Assembly: GCA_019233695.1 (NCBI GenBank)
Contig: JAFAME010000249.1
Span: 1 to 37,698 of the forward strand
Reading direction: 5' to 3'
DNA: 37,698 nucleotides
DNA from: Methylobacteriaceae bacterium
Lineage (GTDB): Bacteria > Pseudomonadota > Alphaproteobacteria > Rhizobiales > Beijerinckiaceae
Shown here: positions 24,298 through 33,207 of the stretch, piece after piece
Layout: each line of letters opens with the position of its first letter
Numbering within the stretch: the first letter of the stretch is position 1
Program-made: the position numbers and the translations under genes
The notes under the pieces: generated by a model
What the model was told of the DNA's origin: nothing
The model's database searches: none
The model's input: the letters and a program-made list of their open reading frames with translations, nothing else

Positions 24298-25035
24298 TCA
24301 ATAGTCGACGCCGATCAGATAAAGGCCGGCAGCCGGCGCCACCGCTCCGCAGCGCGCCCGATCGCGCGCTTCGAGTGCAGCGGCAAGATCATCGGCACTC
24401 CACTTGCCATTGCCCACGTAAACGAGAGAGCCGACCATCGAGCGAACCTGATGGTGAAGGAAGGAGCGCGCCGTGGTTCGCACCTCGACGTCTTCGTTGA
24501 CGACGGCAACGTCCAGGCAATCGAGCGTGCGCACCGGGCTTGCCGCCTGGCACTCGGCGTCGCGAAAGGTCGAAAAGTCATGACGGCCGACGAGGCGCTG
24601 GGCGGCACCATGCATCGCCGCTGCATCAAGCCGTCGCCTGACGAGCCAGGCCCGATGCAGCTGCAGCGTCAGCGGCGCGCGGCGATTGACGATGCGATAG
24701 AGATAGTGACGCTTCAACGCCGAGAAACGAGCGTCGAATTCGGCGCCCACCTCTTCGACCGCGACGACCGCGATGCGGTCGGGCTTGAGATGCGCGTTGA
24801 TCGCATCGCGGATCGTGTCGGGCCAACTGACGCGGGCGAGGTCCACGTGGGCGACCTGCCCGAGCGCATGGACGCCGGCGTCGGTGCGCCCGGCGCCCCG
24901 AACCGCCGCCGTTTCGCCGCAGAAGCGGGCGATCGCCTCCTCAAGGGCCTGTTGCACGGAGCGTCCGTTGGCCTGCCGCTGCCAGCCGCAGAACGGCGTT
25001 CCGTCGTATTCGATGGTGAGTTTGTAACGCGGCAT
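24298..25035 (-). CDS. truA: tRNA pseudouridine(38-40) synthase
   Basis: A 245-residue tRNA modification enzyme that makes pseudouridine at positions 38-40 of the anticodon arm. The N-terminus [19 protein letters not shown] is the family signature, and the catalytic motif [12 protein letters not shown] puts the nucleophile at D52. Later landmarks are [14 protein letters not shown] (about 107-120), the [12 protein letters not shown] segment and [21 protein letters not shown]. It follows fmt by 23 bases in the leftward def-fmt-truA order common in Rhizobiales, so the three are likely one operon. Confidence 0.96.
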   Translation of the reverse strand: MPRYKLTIEYDGTPFCGWQRQANGRSVQQALEEAIARFCGETAAVRGAGRTDAGVHALGQVAHVDLARVSWPDTIRDAINAHLKPDRIAVVAVEEVGAEFDARFSALKRHYLYRIVNRRAPLTLQLHRAWLVRRRLDAAAMHGAAQRLVGRHDFSTFRDAECQAASPVRTLDCLDVAVVNEDVEVRTTARSFLHHQVRSMVGSLVYVGNGKWSADDLAAALEARDRARCGAVAPAAGLYLIGVDY

Positions 25036-25058
25036 GCGGTGCCTCGGGCGACGACAGG

Positions 25059-25985
25059 CTAGGCGAGAACCGCCCCCGGCGCGAGGCGCACGCCGCGCAG
25101 AAACTCCCCGGCCTTCATCGGCGCCTTGCCGGCGCGCTGCACCTCGATCAGCCGCACTGCGCCCGTGCCGCAGGCGATGGTCAGCGCTTCGTCGAGCACG
25201 ATGCCTGGTGGCCCGGTGGCCTCGATGCGCTGCGAGCGCAGGGCCTTCACCCGTTCGCTGCCCCTGCCGAAATCAGCCTCGAAATAGGCGGCGGGAAACG
25301 GCGAAAGCCCGCAAATCCTGTTGTGGACGACGAGCGCGCCGAGCCGCCAATCGATGCGGCATTCGGCCTTGTCAATCTTGAGTGCATAGGTGACGCCTTC
25401 GGTTGCCTGAGGCCGGAACTCAAGGGCCTCGCGCGCCAGCGCCGCCAACGCCCGCACCATGAGGTCCGCGCCGATCGGAGCGAGCCGGTCGTGGAGATCG
25501 CCCGCCGTCATGTTCTCACCGATGCGCATGCGCTCCGCCATGGCGACCGGTCCGGTGTCGAGGCCCTCGTCCATCCGCATCACCATCACGCCGGTCTCGC
25601 CATCGCCCGCCATCACGGCGCGCTGGATGGGTGCGGCGCCGCGCCAGCGCGGCAGCAGCGAGGCATGAAGATTGAGGCAGCCCAGGCGTGGTGCGGCGAG
25701 AACAGGCTGCGGCAAGATCAATCCGTAGGCGACGACGACGGCGACATCGGCGTCGTGGGCAGCAAAGATCGCGGCTGCTTCGTCATTGCGCAGGGTTTTC
25801 GGCGTCAGCACGGGAAGGGAAAAGCGGTCGGCCAGGGCCCCGACCGGGGAGGGATGCAGGTCGAGGCCACGCCCGGCGGGTTTTGGCGCTCTCGTGTACA
25901 CCGCCACGACCTCGTGACGGTGACCGATGATTTCCGACAGCGTCGGCAGGGCGAACTCCGGCGTGCCCATGAAGATCACGCGCAT
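25059..25985 (-). CDS. fmt: Methionyl-tRNA formyltransferase
   Basis: A 308-residue enzyme that formylates initiator Met-tRNA. The frame extends to 26039 inside the end of def, but the ATG at 25985 gives the true N-terminus [15 protein letters not shown]. The 10-formyl-THF and catalytic residues are kept: N105 and H107 in [20 protein letters not shown] and D143 in [10 protein letters not shown]-terminal beta-barrel domain (about 205-308) follows. It sits 16 bases after def, its functional partner, since deformylase removes the formyl group later. Confidence 0.96.
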   Translation of the reverse strand: MRVIFMGTPEFALPTLSEIIGHRHEVVAVYTRAPKPAGRGLDLHPSPVGALADRFSLPVLTPKTLRNDEAAAIFAAHDADVAVVVAYGLILPQPVLAAPRLGCLNLHASLLPRWRGAAPIQRAVMAGDGETGVMVMRMDEGLDTGPVAMAERMRIGENMTAGDLHDRLAPIGADLMVRALAALAREALEFRPQATEGVTYALKIDKAECRIDWRLGALVVHNRICGLSPFPAAYFEADFGRGSERVKALRSQRIEATGPPGIVLDEALTIACGTGAVRLIEVQRAGKAPMKAGEFLRGVRLAPGAVLA

Positions 25986-26001
25986 TGGAGCTGCGTGGGG
26001 C

Positions 26002-26541
26002 TCACACCCGCGCTTCGGCGGCGCGCTCTTCCGCTTCACGCTTGGCTGCCTTGGTGAATTTCTTCACCACGCGGTCACGCTTGAGCTTGGAGAGATAGTC
26101 GATGAAGAGGACGCCGTTCAGATGGTCGATCTCGTGCTGGAGGGCAGTTGCCAGCACTCCCTCCGCCTCGATCTCCTGCAGTTTGCCCATACGATCGAGA
26201 AAGCGCGCCCTCACCTTCGAAGGTCGCTCGACCTCCTCGTAGTAATCGGGGATCGACAGGCACCCCTCCTCGTAGCTCGAGCGCGCCTCGGAAGACCAGA
26301 CGATCTGCGGATTGACGAGAAACAGCGCGCGGGGCTCCTCGTCCTTTTTTGCGGGATCGATGACGATGACCCTCTTCGGCACGCCGATCTGGACGGCGGC
26401 AAGCCCGATGCCGGGCGCATCGTACATTGTCTCCAGCATGTCATCCATCAGCGCGCGCACCGCATCATCGACGACGGCAATCGGCTCGGACTTGAGCCGA
26501 AGTCGGGGGTCGGGCAGGCTGATGATGGGACGAATCGCCAT
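26002..26541 (-). CDS. def: Peptide deformylase
   Basis: A 179-residue metalloenzyme that removes the N-formyl group from new proteins. Three motifs are intact: [10 protein letters not shown] (44-53, Q51), EEGCLSIP (91-98, with the metal ligand C94) and QHEIDHLNG (135-143, ligands H136 and H140, catalytic E137). The C-terminal tail is highly charged ([22 protein letters not shown]). It begins the def-fmt-truA operon and faces rmuC across 112 bases. Confidence 0.96.
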   Translation of the reverse strand: MAIRPIISLPDPRLRLKSEPIAVVDDAVRALMDDMLETMYDAPGIGLAAVQIGVPKRVIVIDPAKKDEEPRALFLVNPQIVWSSEARSSYEEGCLSIPDYYEEVERPSKVRARFLDRMGKLQEIEAEGVLATALQHEIDHLNGVLFIDYLSKLKRDRVVKKFTKAAKREAEERAAEARV

Positions 26542-26605
26542 GGCTCTCGATTTCAGGGCATGCGGGCAGCCGTGAGATAATCACGTAGGACGGCACGGTC
26601 AACAT

Positions 26606-26620
26606 GTTCCACTTTCGTTC
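26606..26620. promoter_or_regulatory. LexA (SOS) box of alphaproteobacterial type upstream of rmuC
   Basis: GTTC-CACTTTC-GTTC fits the direct-repeat GTTC-N7-GTTC consensus known for alphaproteobacterial LexA. It ends 33 bases before the rmuC start and just upstream of a possible -10 box (TAGAAT, 26643-26648). It is 65 bases from the divergent def start. Position and pattern fit LexA repression of rmuC. Confidence 0.65.
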
Positions 26621-26653
26621 GCCTTCCGTCGCGAATCGCGATAGAATGCATGA

Positions 26654-27841
26654 ATGAACGAAATAGTGCTGACCATGGCCGGGATGGCGATCACTCCCTG
26701 GCACCTCCTGGCCCTATCGGCGGCGCTGGCGCTGGGCTTGGTTGCGGCGGCAAGCGCGGTCGTTGTCCGATCCAACAAGCGGCGCGGTTTCGAAGCGGCG
26801 GCCGCCGCAGAAGCCCGCCGCGAGCTTGACGGCAAGTTCGCGGAGCTCGGCGCTCTGAACGCGCAGCTTGCCGGCAGGGTCCAGGCGATGGCCGACATCT
26901 TCGGCACGCGGCAGGCGGATTTCGCGCGGCTCGTGTCGGAGCGGCTCGACGCGGTCAGCCGCAGCGTCGGCCAGGGCCTTGAGACCTCGGCCAAGGCGAC
27001 CGGCGACAATCTCTCTAAGCTCAACGAGCGTCTCGCGGTGATCGATGCGGCGCAGGCAAAGCTCACCGGCCTGACCAAGGAGGTCGTCGGGTTGAGGGAG
27101 ATTCTCGCCAACAAACAGTCCCGCGGCGCCTTCGGCCAGGGACGCATGGAGGCGATCGTGCGCGACGGCCTGCCGGTCGGCGCCTTCGCGTTCCAGGCAA
27201 GCCTGTCGAACGGCACGCGGCCCGATTGCGTCATCCGTCTGCCGGGCGACGATCGCGGCCTCGTCATCGACGCAAAATTCCCGCTCGAAGCTTTTTCCGC
27301 GCTGAAGGATGCGGCCGACGAGGCCGCGCGACGCCAGGCCGCGCAGCGGGTCAGGGCGGACTTCGGCAAGCACGTGAAGGATATGGCGGAACGCTATCTG
27401 CTTCCGGGCGAGACGCAGGACATCGCGGTGCTGTTCGTGCCGTCGGAATCGATCTACGCCGACCTGAACGAGCATTTCGACGACATCGTGCAGAAGGCGC
27501 TGCGCCAGCGCATCATCATCGTGTCCCCTTCGCTCCTGATGATGGCGATCCAGGTTATGCAGGCGATCGTGCGCGACGCGCGCATGCGCGAGCAGGCCCA
27601 TGTCATCCAGATCGAGGTCCGCAAGCTCCTCGAAGATGTCGGGCGGCTGCGCGATCGCGTCGGCAAGCTCGATTCCCATTTTCGCCAGACGCAGGAGGAC
27701 GTTGCTGGAATCCTAATTTCGACGAAGAAGGTGACCACGCGGGCCGAGCGGATCGACGCCATGGAGTTCGAGGGCGAAGGGAAGATGGCGCCGGGCCATA
27801 TGCTCGGCGGATCGGCGCGGCTGCCCCAGGCGGCGGAGTGA
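26654..27841 (+). CDS. rmuC: DNA recombination protein RmuC
   Basis: A 395-residue protein. One N-terminal membrane helix (about 13-37, LLALSAALALGLVAAASAVVV) is followed by a long coiled coil (about 45-145) and then the conserved RmuC nuclease-like domain. That domain has GAFGQGRMEAIVRDGLP, then DCVIRLPGDDRGLVIDAKFPLEAF, with the acidic/lysine DAKFP core, and FVPSESIYADLNEHFDDI. RmuC limits DNA inversions and is thought to be a nuclease related to the PD-(D/E)XK group. A SOS-type box precedes it. It ends 8 bases before the convergent methyltransferase gene. Confidence 0.95.
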   Translation: MNEIVLTMAGMAITPWHLLALSAALALGLVAAASAVVVRSNKRRGFEAAAAAEARRELDGKFAELGALNAQLAGRVQAMADIFGTRQADFARLVSERLDAVSRSVGQGLETSAKATGDNLSKLNERLAVIDAAQAKLTGLTKEVVGLREILANKQSRGAFGQGRMEAIVRDGLPVGAFAFQASLSNGTRPDCVIRLPGDDRGLVIDAKFPLEAFSALKDAADEAARRQAAQRVRADFGKHVKDMAERYLLPGETQDIAVLFVPSESIYADLNEHFDDIVQKALRQRIIIVSPSLLMMAIQVMQAIVRDARMREQAHVIQIEVRKLLEDVGRLRDRVGKLDSHFRQTQEDVAGILISTKKVTTRAERIDAMEFEGEGKMAPGHMLGGSARLPQAAE

Positions 27842-27849
27842 CGCTGGGT

Positions 27850-28623
27850 TCAGGGCTTTCGGGCGACCACGAACAGCCGTGGGAACGGGAGCAGGACCTT
27901 GCCGTCGGCCTGCGGCGGATAGGCGGCGGCGATCGCCTCTTCGTAGCGCGCGAGAAAGTCCCTTCGCTCCGTCTCATCGAGCGGATCGATGAAGGGCCGC
28001 AGGCCGGTTCCCTTCACCCATTCCACGATGGCTGTTGGTCCCGATAGCGCGTGTAGATAAACCGTTCTCCAGAGGTCGACCGAGGCGCACGTCCCGGCAA
28101 GCCAGCGGTAATAGTCGTCGAACGACCCGATCTCGGCGCGCGAGCCGGCCGCGGCGGCGAGCTTTTCCGCCCACGGTCCGGCTTGTGCGACCTCCCGCAT
28201 CAGGACATGTGACGGCTCATCGAGATTGTCGGGCATTTGCACCGCGAGACAGCCGCCGGCGTTGAGCAGCGAGGCAAGGCGCGGAAACAGCATTTCATGT
28301 CCCGGCAGCCAGTGCAGCACGGCGTTGGCGAAGATCAGGTCATAACGCTCTTGCGGCGCCCAGGAGACGAGGTCCGCCTGATCGAATCGCACATGTGGCA
28401 ATCGCTTCCTGGCTGCGGCAAGCATGTCGGGGGAATTGTCGAGACCGGTGATGCTCGCGTCAGGAAACCTCGCGCCGAGCAGTTCGGTGCTGTTGCCCGG
28501 CCCGCAGCCGAGATCGACGCAGCGGCCTGGGTTTTGCAGCGGCACACGCGCCAGCAGATCGAGCGCCGGACGCGTCCGCTCGTCCGAGAACTTGAGATAT
28601 TGGGTCGCGCTCCAGTCTGCCAT
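27850..28623 (-). CDS. tam: Trans-aconitate 2-methyltransferase-like SAM-dependent methyltransferase
   Basis: A 257-residue cytoplasmic methyltransferase. The ATG at 28623 is chosen because the product begins [20 protein letters not shown], the typical Tam N-terminus; the frame upstream to 28695 has no similarity. SAM motif I is [14 protein letters not shown] at about 36-49, motif II TGLDNSP, then [11 protein letters not shown] and [14 protein letters not shown]. The later [22 protein letters not shown] is also family-typical. In E. coli the enzyme methylates trans-aconitate, which inhibits aconitase. The exact substrate here is inferred from similarity only. Confidence 0.9.
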   Translation of the reverse strand: MADWSATQYLKFSDERTRPALDLLARVPLQNPGRCVDLGCGPGNSTELLGARFPDASITGLDNSPDMLAAARKRLPHVRFDQADLVSWAPQERYDLIFANAVLHWLPGHEMLFPRLASLLNAGGCLAVQMPDNLDEPSHVLMREVAQAGPWAEKLAAAAGSRAEIGSFDDYYRWLAGTCASVDLWRTVYLHALSGPTAIVEWVKGTGLRPFIDPLDETERRDFLARYEEAIAAAYPPQADGKVLLPFPRLFVVARKP

Positions 28624-28779
28624 CCGTCCTCCTCGGCCGCCCGCCGCAGGGTCCCCGCACAGCGGCTCGGCAGCGGCGCGACCTTTGCCATTCATCGCCG
28701 TTCTGTTAGCGTTGTCCGGGCATTGTATGGACCGGCAATGATCGAAAAAAGCGCCGGTTCGCCGGACAGGGGAACTTCA

Positions 28780-29634
28780 ATGATCCATTCCAATCGACGG
28801 GCTCGGTGCGCGGCCCTGGCTTTCTCAGTTGCGGTTGCGCTGGTCGCGGCGCCTGCGCTTGCTGCGCAAATCGGCAAGTGCGAGCTTTACGGCAAGAAGG
28901 GAGAGTTTTCGCTGACGCCGGCCAAGCCCGGCCAGTTGACGGTCGAAGTCAACCTGCCGGCACCCGGCTGGTGGAACGGCGACACGCCGGAGACCATCAA
29001 GGATGGCTTCGAATATTGCATGGCTGCCAACATCGCCAACCGGGTCGGCCTCGACAAGGTCGAAGTGGTCAACGTCGCCTGGGACGCGCTCGTCGCCGGT
29101 CAGACCAAGGACTACGATCTTGCCCTGTCGCAGGCCTCGATCACCGACGAGCGCAAGAAGGTCGTCGATTTCTCCGTGCCCTACTTCAATTCCGACATCG
29201 GCGTGCTGGTGAAGAAGGGCGCCAAGATCGATGAGAAGTCGATCAAGAGCAAGATCATCGGCGTCCAGGAGAGCACCACAGGCGCCGACTTTGTCCAGCA
29301 GAAGCTGAAGCCGTCGCAGCCTATGAAAGTCTTTCCCGACACGCCCTCGATGTTTACCGCACTCCAGGCCGGGCAGATCGACGTCGCCATGACCGACACG
29401 GCCATCGTCCTCGGTCAGGCCTCCGAGTCGAAAGGGAAGTTCGCCGTGGTCGGCCAGTACAACACCGGCGAGACCTACGGCGGAATCTATCCCAAGGGCT
29501 CGAAGAACGGCGCCACGATCGACAAGGTCATCGAGGCCTTGAAGAAAGACGGGACGCTTGCGAAGCTCGGGGCCAAGTATCTGGCCGCCGCCTGGGGCGC
29601 GGATCCCGCCAAGATTCCGTATTTCAAGCTCTGA
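28780..29634 (+). CDS. ABC transporter substrate-binding protein, amino-acid type
   Basis: A 284-residue periplasmic binding protein of family 3. The frame is open from 28237, but the ATG at 28780 has an AGGGGAA ribosome site and begins a signal peptide (about 1-28, ending ALAA). Mature landmarks: LTVEVNLPAPGWWNGDTPETIKDGFEY, then VEVVNVAWDALVAGQTKDYD, then LALSQASITDERKKVVDFSVPYF (the classical ligand signature) and IGVQESTTGADFVQQKLKP. The WWNG segment is longer than in GlnH-like proteins. Two cysteines near 31 and 70 could pair. It heads a complete three-gene amino-acid ABC operon. Ligand unknown. Confidence 0.93.
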   Translation: MIHSNRRARCAALAFSVAVALVAAPALAAQIGKCELYGKKGEFSLTPAKPGQLTVEVNLPAPGWWNGDTPETIKDGFEYCMAANIANRVGLDKVEVVNVAWDALVAGQTKDYDLALSQASITDERKKVVDFSVPYFNSDIGVLVKKGAKIDEKSIKSKIIGVQESTTGADFVQQKLKPSQPMKVFPDTPSMFTALQAGQIDVAMTDTAIVLGQASESKGKFAVVGQYNTGETYGGIYPKGSKNGATIDKVIEALKKDGTLAKLGAKYLAAAWGADPAKIPYFKL

Positions 29635-29638
29635 CCAG

Positions 29639-30787
29639 GTGGCCGACGCCGAGCCGCTTGCGGCGGCCGAGCGCCATGCCGGATTGCGACTGCCGCTGCG
29701 CACCCCGCGCAGCTGGTCGCCGCAGCCTCCCAAATCGCCGCTCGGCTGGTCGATCGGCGCGATCGGCGCGGCGCTGCTGACGATAGTGGCCGCCTACGCC
29801 ACGGGCGAGGCAGTGCGAAGTGCGCTCGCCGCACCGGATATCGCCGTCGTTTCGCCGGTCATCGACGGCGCCGTCTATGTGGTGACCGCCGCTGCGGCGA
29901 TCCTTCTCGTCCCGGCATTCCGCAGCCTCGCCATCGCGCTGCGCACGCGCAGGATGCTGACAAGCGACATCGCCGAAGCCCGCGCACTCGCGGCGGCCGC
30001 TCGCGGCGCAGCCTGGTACACGCTGGGGTATGTCGCGGCGGCGCTGCTGGTGCTTTTCTTTGTGTTCTTCATCGTCGTCAACGAGCTGGCGGTTGGGACG
30101 ACCTTCTTCAACGTTGAGCTCATCGGCAATACTTTTGGGCTGATTCTCTCGGCCTTCTGGATCAACGTCGAGATCTTCTGCATCGCCCAGATTTTTGTGC
30201 TGGCGTGGGGCCTGATCATCGCCGTCGCACGCCTCGCTCCCGGCGAGGCGGGCAAGCCGATCCGTCTCATCGCGACGGTCTATGTCGACCTCTTCCGCGC
30301 CTTGCCGGCCATCATTTCGATCTACCTCGTCGGCTTCGGCCTGCCGCTCACCGGGCTTCCGCCGTTCGGGTGGATGGCACCCATGTGGCTGGCGATTCTC
30401 GCCCTGACACTGACCTATGGAGCCTATGTCTCGGAGGTCTACCGCGCCGGCATCGAAAGCGTGCATCCGAGCCAGACCGCCGCCGCCCGGTCACTCGGGC
30501 TGAGCTACGGGCAGAGCCTGCGCTTCGTCATCATTCCCCAGGCAGTGCGGCGCATCATACCGCCGCTTCTCAACGACTTCATCAGCCTGCAGAAGGACAC
30601 CGCGCTTGTCAGCGTCATCGGGACGATCGACGCCTTCAACCAGGCCAAGATGGTTGCAAGCAATCATTTCAACCTGTCCTCGGTGACGACAGTCGCCATT
30701 CTGTTCGTCATCATCACCATTCCGCAGGCCCGCTTCGTCGACCGCCTCATGGAGGCCGATCAGCGGCGCATGCGGGCGGGCGTGTGA
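29639..30787 (+). CDS. ABC transporter permease, amino-acid type, with extended N-terminus
   Basis: A 382-residue inner-membrane permease. The GTG at 29639, four bases after the previous stop, is the likely start; an ATG at 29558 would run inside the binding-protein gene. Residues 1-150 are additional to the usual permease and hold about two helices (AIGAALLTIVAAY, VTAAAAILLVPAF) and a third (YVAAALLVLFFVFFIVV). The core then follows the HisM pattern: IFVLAWGLIIAVARLAP, then VYVDLFRALPAIISIYLVGFGLP, EAA loop HPSQTAAARSLGLSYGQSLR, then FISLQKDTALVSVIGTIDAF. No clear ribosome site is seen, so it is probably translated by coupling. Seven bases separate it from the ATPase. Confidence 0.92.
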   Translation: MADAEPLAAAERHAGLRLPLRTPRSWSPQPPKSPLGWSIGAIGAALLTIVAAYATGEAVRSALAAPDIAVVSPVIDGAVYVVTAAAAILLVPAFRSLAIALRTRRMLTSDIAEARALAAAARGAAWYTLGYVAAALLVLFFVFFIVVNELAVGTTFFNVELIGNTFGLILSAFWINVEIFCIAQIFVLAWGLIIAVARLAPGEAGKPIRLIATVYVDLFRALPAIISIYLVGFGLPLTGLPPFGWMAPMWLAILALTLTYGAYVSEVYRAGIESVHPSQTAAARSLGLSYGQSLRFVIIPQAVRRIIPPLLNDFISLQKDTALVSVIGTIDAFNQAKMVASNHFNLSSVTTVAILFVIITIPQARFVDRLMEADQRRMRAGV

Positions 30788-30794
30788 GCGGCCC

Positions 30795-31538
30795 ATGGCG
30801 CTCATCGAGCTGCGCAACGTGACGAAGGCTTACGGACATTTCGTCGTCCTCGATTCCATTGATCTCGATGTCGAGGAACACCAGGTCGTCTGCCTCATCG
30901 GCCCGTCGGGCTGCGGCAAGTCGACCCTGTTGCGCTGCATCAACGGCCTCGAGCCGATCAGCGCCGGCGAAATCCGACTCCACGGCGATCGGGTCAGCGG
31001 CGCCGGCGTCGACGTCAACGCCTTGCGGCGTGACGTCGGCATCGTGTTTCAGAGCTTCAACCTCTTCCCGCACATGAGCGTGTTGGAGAACGTGACGCTT
31101 GCGCCGATCCGCGTGCTCGGCAGGGCGCCACGAGAGGCGAGGGAGCGCGCGATGGCGCTGTTGAAGCGCATCGGCCTCGACCACAAGGCGAGGGACTATC
31201 CGGACCGGCTCTCGGGCGGGCAGCAGCAGCGTGTCGCCATCGTGCGCGCCCTGGCCATGGAGCCGATCGTTCTCCTGCTCGACGAGATCACCTCGGCCCT
31301 CGACCCCGAACTCGTCTCAGAGGTGCTCAACATCGTGCGCGACCTCGTCGCCGACGGGATGACGATGATCCTTGCCACCCACGAAATGGGCTTTGCGCGG
31401 GAGGTGGCGAGCAAGGTGTGCTTTCTTTATGGCGGCGTGGTTCACGAAGAGGGTCCGCCAGAGCAGATTTTCTCACACCCGCGAAACGAGCGCACGCAGG
31501 CTTTCCTCAACCGCATCATCGAGGCGGGCCGACTGTGA
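30795..31538 (+). CDS. ABC transporter ATPase, amino-acid type (GlnQ/HisP family)
   Basis: A 247-residue cytoplasmic ATPase. Walker A is GPSGCGKST at 36-44. The Q-loop lies in IVFQSFNLFPHMSVLENVTLAP, which is the GlnQ-family wording. The signature is RLSGGQQQRVAIVRALAM and Walker B is LLLDEITSALDPELVSEVL, with the H-loop in ATHEMGFAREVA. These mark the polar amino-acid branch. Its position 7 bases after the permease makes it the energy unit for this transporter. It is also the nearest candidate to energise the ATPase-less amino-acid system at 349-1914, which would need it in trans; that is inference. Confidence 0.95.
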   Translation: MALIELRNVTKAYGHFVVLDSIDLDVEEHQVVCLIGPSGCGKSTLLRCINGLEPISAGEIRLHGDRVSGAGVDVNALRRDVGIVFQSFNLFPHMSVLENVTLAPIRVLGRAPREARERAMALLKRIGLDHKARDYPDRLSGGQQQRVAIVRALAMEPIVLLLDEITSALDPELVSEVLNIVRDLVADGMTMILATHEMGFAREVASKVCFLYGGVVHEEGPPEQIFSHPRNERTQAFLNRIIEAGRL

Positions 31539-31571
31539 GCTGCTGGGAGGTGCCGACGATTGCCGAGCGGC

Positions 31572-32618
31572 TCAGCACGATCGGCCTGAGCTCTTGCCGC
31601 GTGCAAATCGACGAAGCAGCAGCGCGGTGAGCGCTAGTGCCGCGACGACAAACAGCGCGGAAACCGTAGCGCTCCCCGCCGCATGGCTCGCGAAAGCGAG
31701 CGCTGCCAGCATGACGTTCAGGCCGAAGACGCCCGCGATGCACTCGGCGGTTGTCAGGCCGCGCACGACGGCAAGCTGATAGAAATGTTCGCGGTGCGCC
31801 TTCCACAAAGGTGCGCCGCGCAGCGCCCGGCGCAAGAGCGTCGAGCCGCCGTCGGCCAGATAGTAGAGCGGCAGCAGCACGGCTGCCGCCAACTCTCTCC
31901 GCAGGGCGAGATCGATCAGGCCGTAGCCGATGAGAAGCCCGATCGGCAGGCTCCCGACGTCACCGAGAAAGAGGCGCGCGACCGGGGCGTTGAACGGCGC
32001 AAAGCCGACCATCGCGCCGGCGAGCGCCAAGGCGATGAGCCCGGTCGAGGGCGGCAGGACGCCAAGCGCGGCAAAGGCGGCCAGCGCCGCCGAGACTGGA
32101 ACGATCTCGGCGACCGTCATCCAGTCCATTCCGTCCATGAAATTCGCGAGATTGACGAAGCCGGCAAGGGCGACCACCAGGATCGACCGCTCGACCTCGA
32201 TCGGGACGGCCTCGACGAGCCGCACGTTTCCCGGAAGCGCCGAGATCGCCAGGGCTGCCAACGCGATCTGCAGCACGAGCCGCGGCGCCGCCGGAAGGGG
32301 GCGGACATCATCGATGCCGCCCACAAGCGTCAGGCCCGCGGCGGCCCCCGAAAGCCGCGCCAGGGTTCGCCAGTCTGCTTCGCCAAGTCCGAGAAACGGC
32401 CCGGCAGCACAGCTCGCCGCAAGAGTAGCGAGCATGACGGCAATGCCCCCGCCCTGCGGAGTCGGCGCGGTGTGCAGGCTGCGCGCATTCGGTCGGGCGA
32501 GCGCGTAGCGCACAAGGAACGGCCGTAGCATCACGATCAGCCCGGCGGTCACGAGACAGGCGGCCGCCGGCACCAGGGCAGGACCGATATCGTCCAGGTG
32601 CGCCGGCATTGGTTTCAA
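31572..32618 (-). CDS. Polyprenyl-phosphate sugar-phosphate transferase (WecA/MraY family)
   Basis: A 348-residue inner-membrane enzyme with about ten helices that transfers a sugar-1-phosphate from a UDP-sugar to undecaprenyl phosphate, the first step of many surface glycans. Catalytic features: the first Asp pair D103-D104 in LVGGIDDVRPL, NLANFMDGMDW with D162 and D165, FLGDVGS with D220, and the loop AHREHFYQL with H275 and H278. The LHTAPTPQGGGIAVML start is typical of the non-murein branch. No glycan cluster surrounds it, so it is an isolated gene, 33 bases from the convergent ATPase end. Sugar unknown. Confidence 0.9.
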   Translation of the reverse strand: MKPMPAHLDDIGPALVPAAACLVTAGLIVMLRPFLVRYALARPNARSLHTAPTPQGGGIAVMLATLAASCAAGPFLGLGEADWRTLARLSGAAAGLTLVGGIDDVRPLPAAPRLVLQIALAALAISALPGNVRLVEAVPIEVERSILVVALAGFVNLANFMDGMDWMTVAEIVPVSAALAAFAALGVLPPSTGLIALALAGAMVGFAPFNAPVARLFLGDVGSLPIGLLIGYGLIDLALRRELAAAVLLPLYYLADGGSTLLRRALRGAPLWKAHREHFYQLAVVRGLTTAECIAGVFGLNVMLAALAFASHAAGSATVSALFVVAALALTALLLRRFARGKSSGRSC

Positions 32619-32766
32619 GTCCCCGTTCGCGAACGCCCTCCATGCTGGCGCGGCAGCATCCGTGACGCAACCCGCGTGCGCTGAAGATGCGGGAAAGCGG
32701 CTTGACTCGCGAGCAGGACAGCTGATTATTTGGATGTCAGGCCAATTGGGTGCCTATTTTGGACTT

Positions 32767-32910
32767 TCAGCGGGTCGAGCGCACGGACGACCTGCCAACC
32801 GACAGCTTCTCCATCAGCTCTCGCTCGGGAGGCAGCTGGTCGCCGGGTTTGAGAACGCCACGGCGAATCATGGCGAGAATCTGTTCCGCCACGCTCTTTG
32901 CCGCGGTCAT
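32767..32910 (-). pseudogene. N-terminal remnant of a GntR-family regulator
   Basis: The reverse strand from about 32910 to 32767 encodes KSVAEQILAMIRRGVLKPGD, then LPPERELMEKLSVGRSSVR. This is the winged-helix start of a FadR-type GntR protein. After SSVR, where the family continues with EAL, the frame reads STR and stops at 32767. So only about 40 codons remain and the effector domain is gone. The 5' side abuts a permease remnant on the other strand. It looks like a deletion scar of a once divergent regulator gene. Confidence 0.75.
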
Positions 32911-32989
32911 CCGCAATACGCCGCTGCTGGTCCAGCTCTTCATCCTGTATTTCGGCCTCCCGAGCCTCGGCATTCGCCTGAGCCCCAAG
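32891..32989 (+). pseudogene. Fragment of an amino-acid ABC permease
   Basis: The forward frame encodes TLFAAVIRNTPLLVQLFILY followed by FGLPSLGIRLSPK, matching the VIRNTPLLVQLFxxYFGLP segment at the start of HisM-type permease cores. Nothing upstream or downstream continues the permease in any frame. Its left edge meets the GntR remnant and its right edge an unrelated C-terminal fragment, so it is an internal piece about 33 codons long left by deletions. Confidence 0.75.
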
Positions 32990-32991
32990 AG

Positions 32992-33138
32992 GCCCGCTGG
33001 CAGCACTACCTCGATGAAATCACGCGCGATCCGGTTCCGCTGAGTTTTCGAAAAGACGGAATCGTCGCCGGCTGCCGCGCGCCGGGCCGCGTGGCGGCGG
33101 GCGATCTCGTGGCTGTCGTCAGCGACATCGCCAAGTGA
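32992..33138 (+). pseudogene. C-terminal fragment of an unrecognised enzyme
   Basis: The frame ARWQHYLDEITRDPVPLSFR, then KDGIVAGCRAPGRVAAGDLVAVVSDIAK ends at a stop at 33136-33138. The wording of the second part resembles the closing beta-hammerhead/barrel strands found at the C-terminus of several catabolic enzymes, but I cannot name the family. It begins directly after the permease fragment and has no start of its own, so it is probably the tail of a deleted gene that once preceded the aldolase-like gene. Confidence 0.5.
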
Positions 33139-33207
33139 TCCCGCTAAGAAGCGGGCCTCAGCCGATGCCGGCTGCGAGGCACACCGCACGCAAGGAGCGA
33201 TGGAGTG

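Noticed and set aside
28700-28714. Second possible SOS box, GTTC-N7-GTTG
   Set aside because: One base off the consensus and next to genes with no link to DNA repair; probably chance.
28237-28779. Upstream extension of the amino-acid binding protein
   Set aside because: It overlaps the methyltransferase gene antisense. The ATG at 28780 has a ribosome site and signal peptide.
32662-32990. 5' part of a 158-codon forward frame before the enzyme-tail fragment
   Set aside because: Its first 110 codons run across the GntR and permease remnants in unrelated frames, so it is not one gene.
33140-33155. CCCGC/GCGGG hairpin after the enzyme tail
   Set aside because: The stem is only 5 bp with no T run; too weak to call a terminator.
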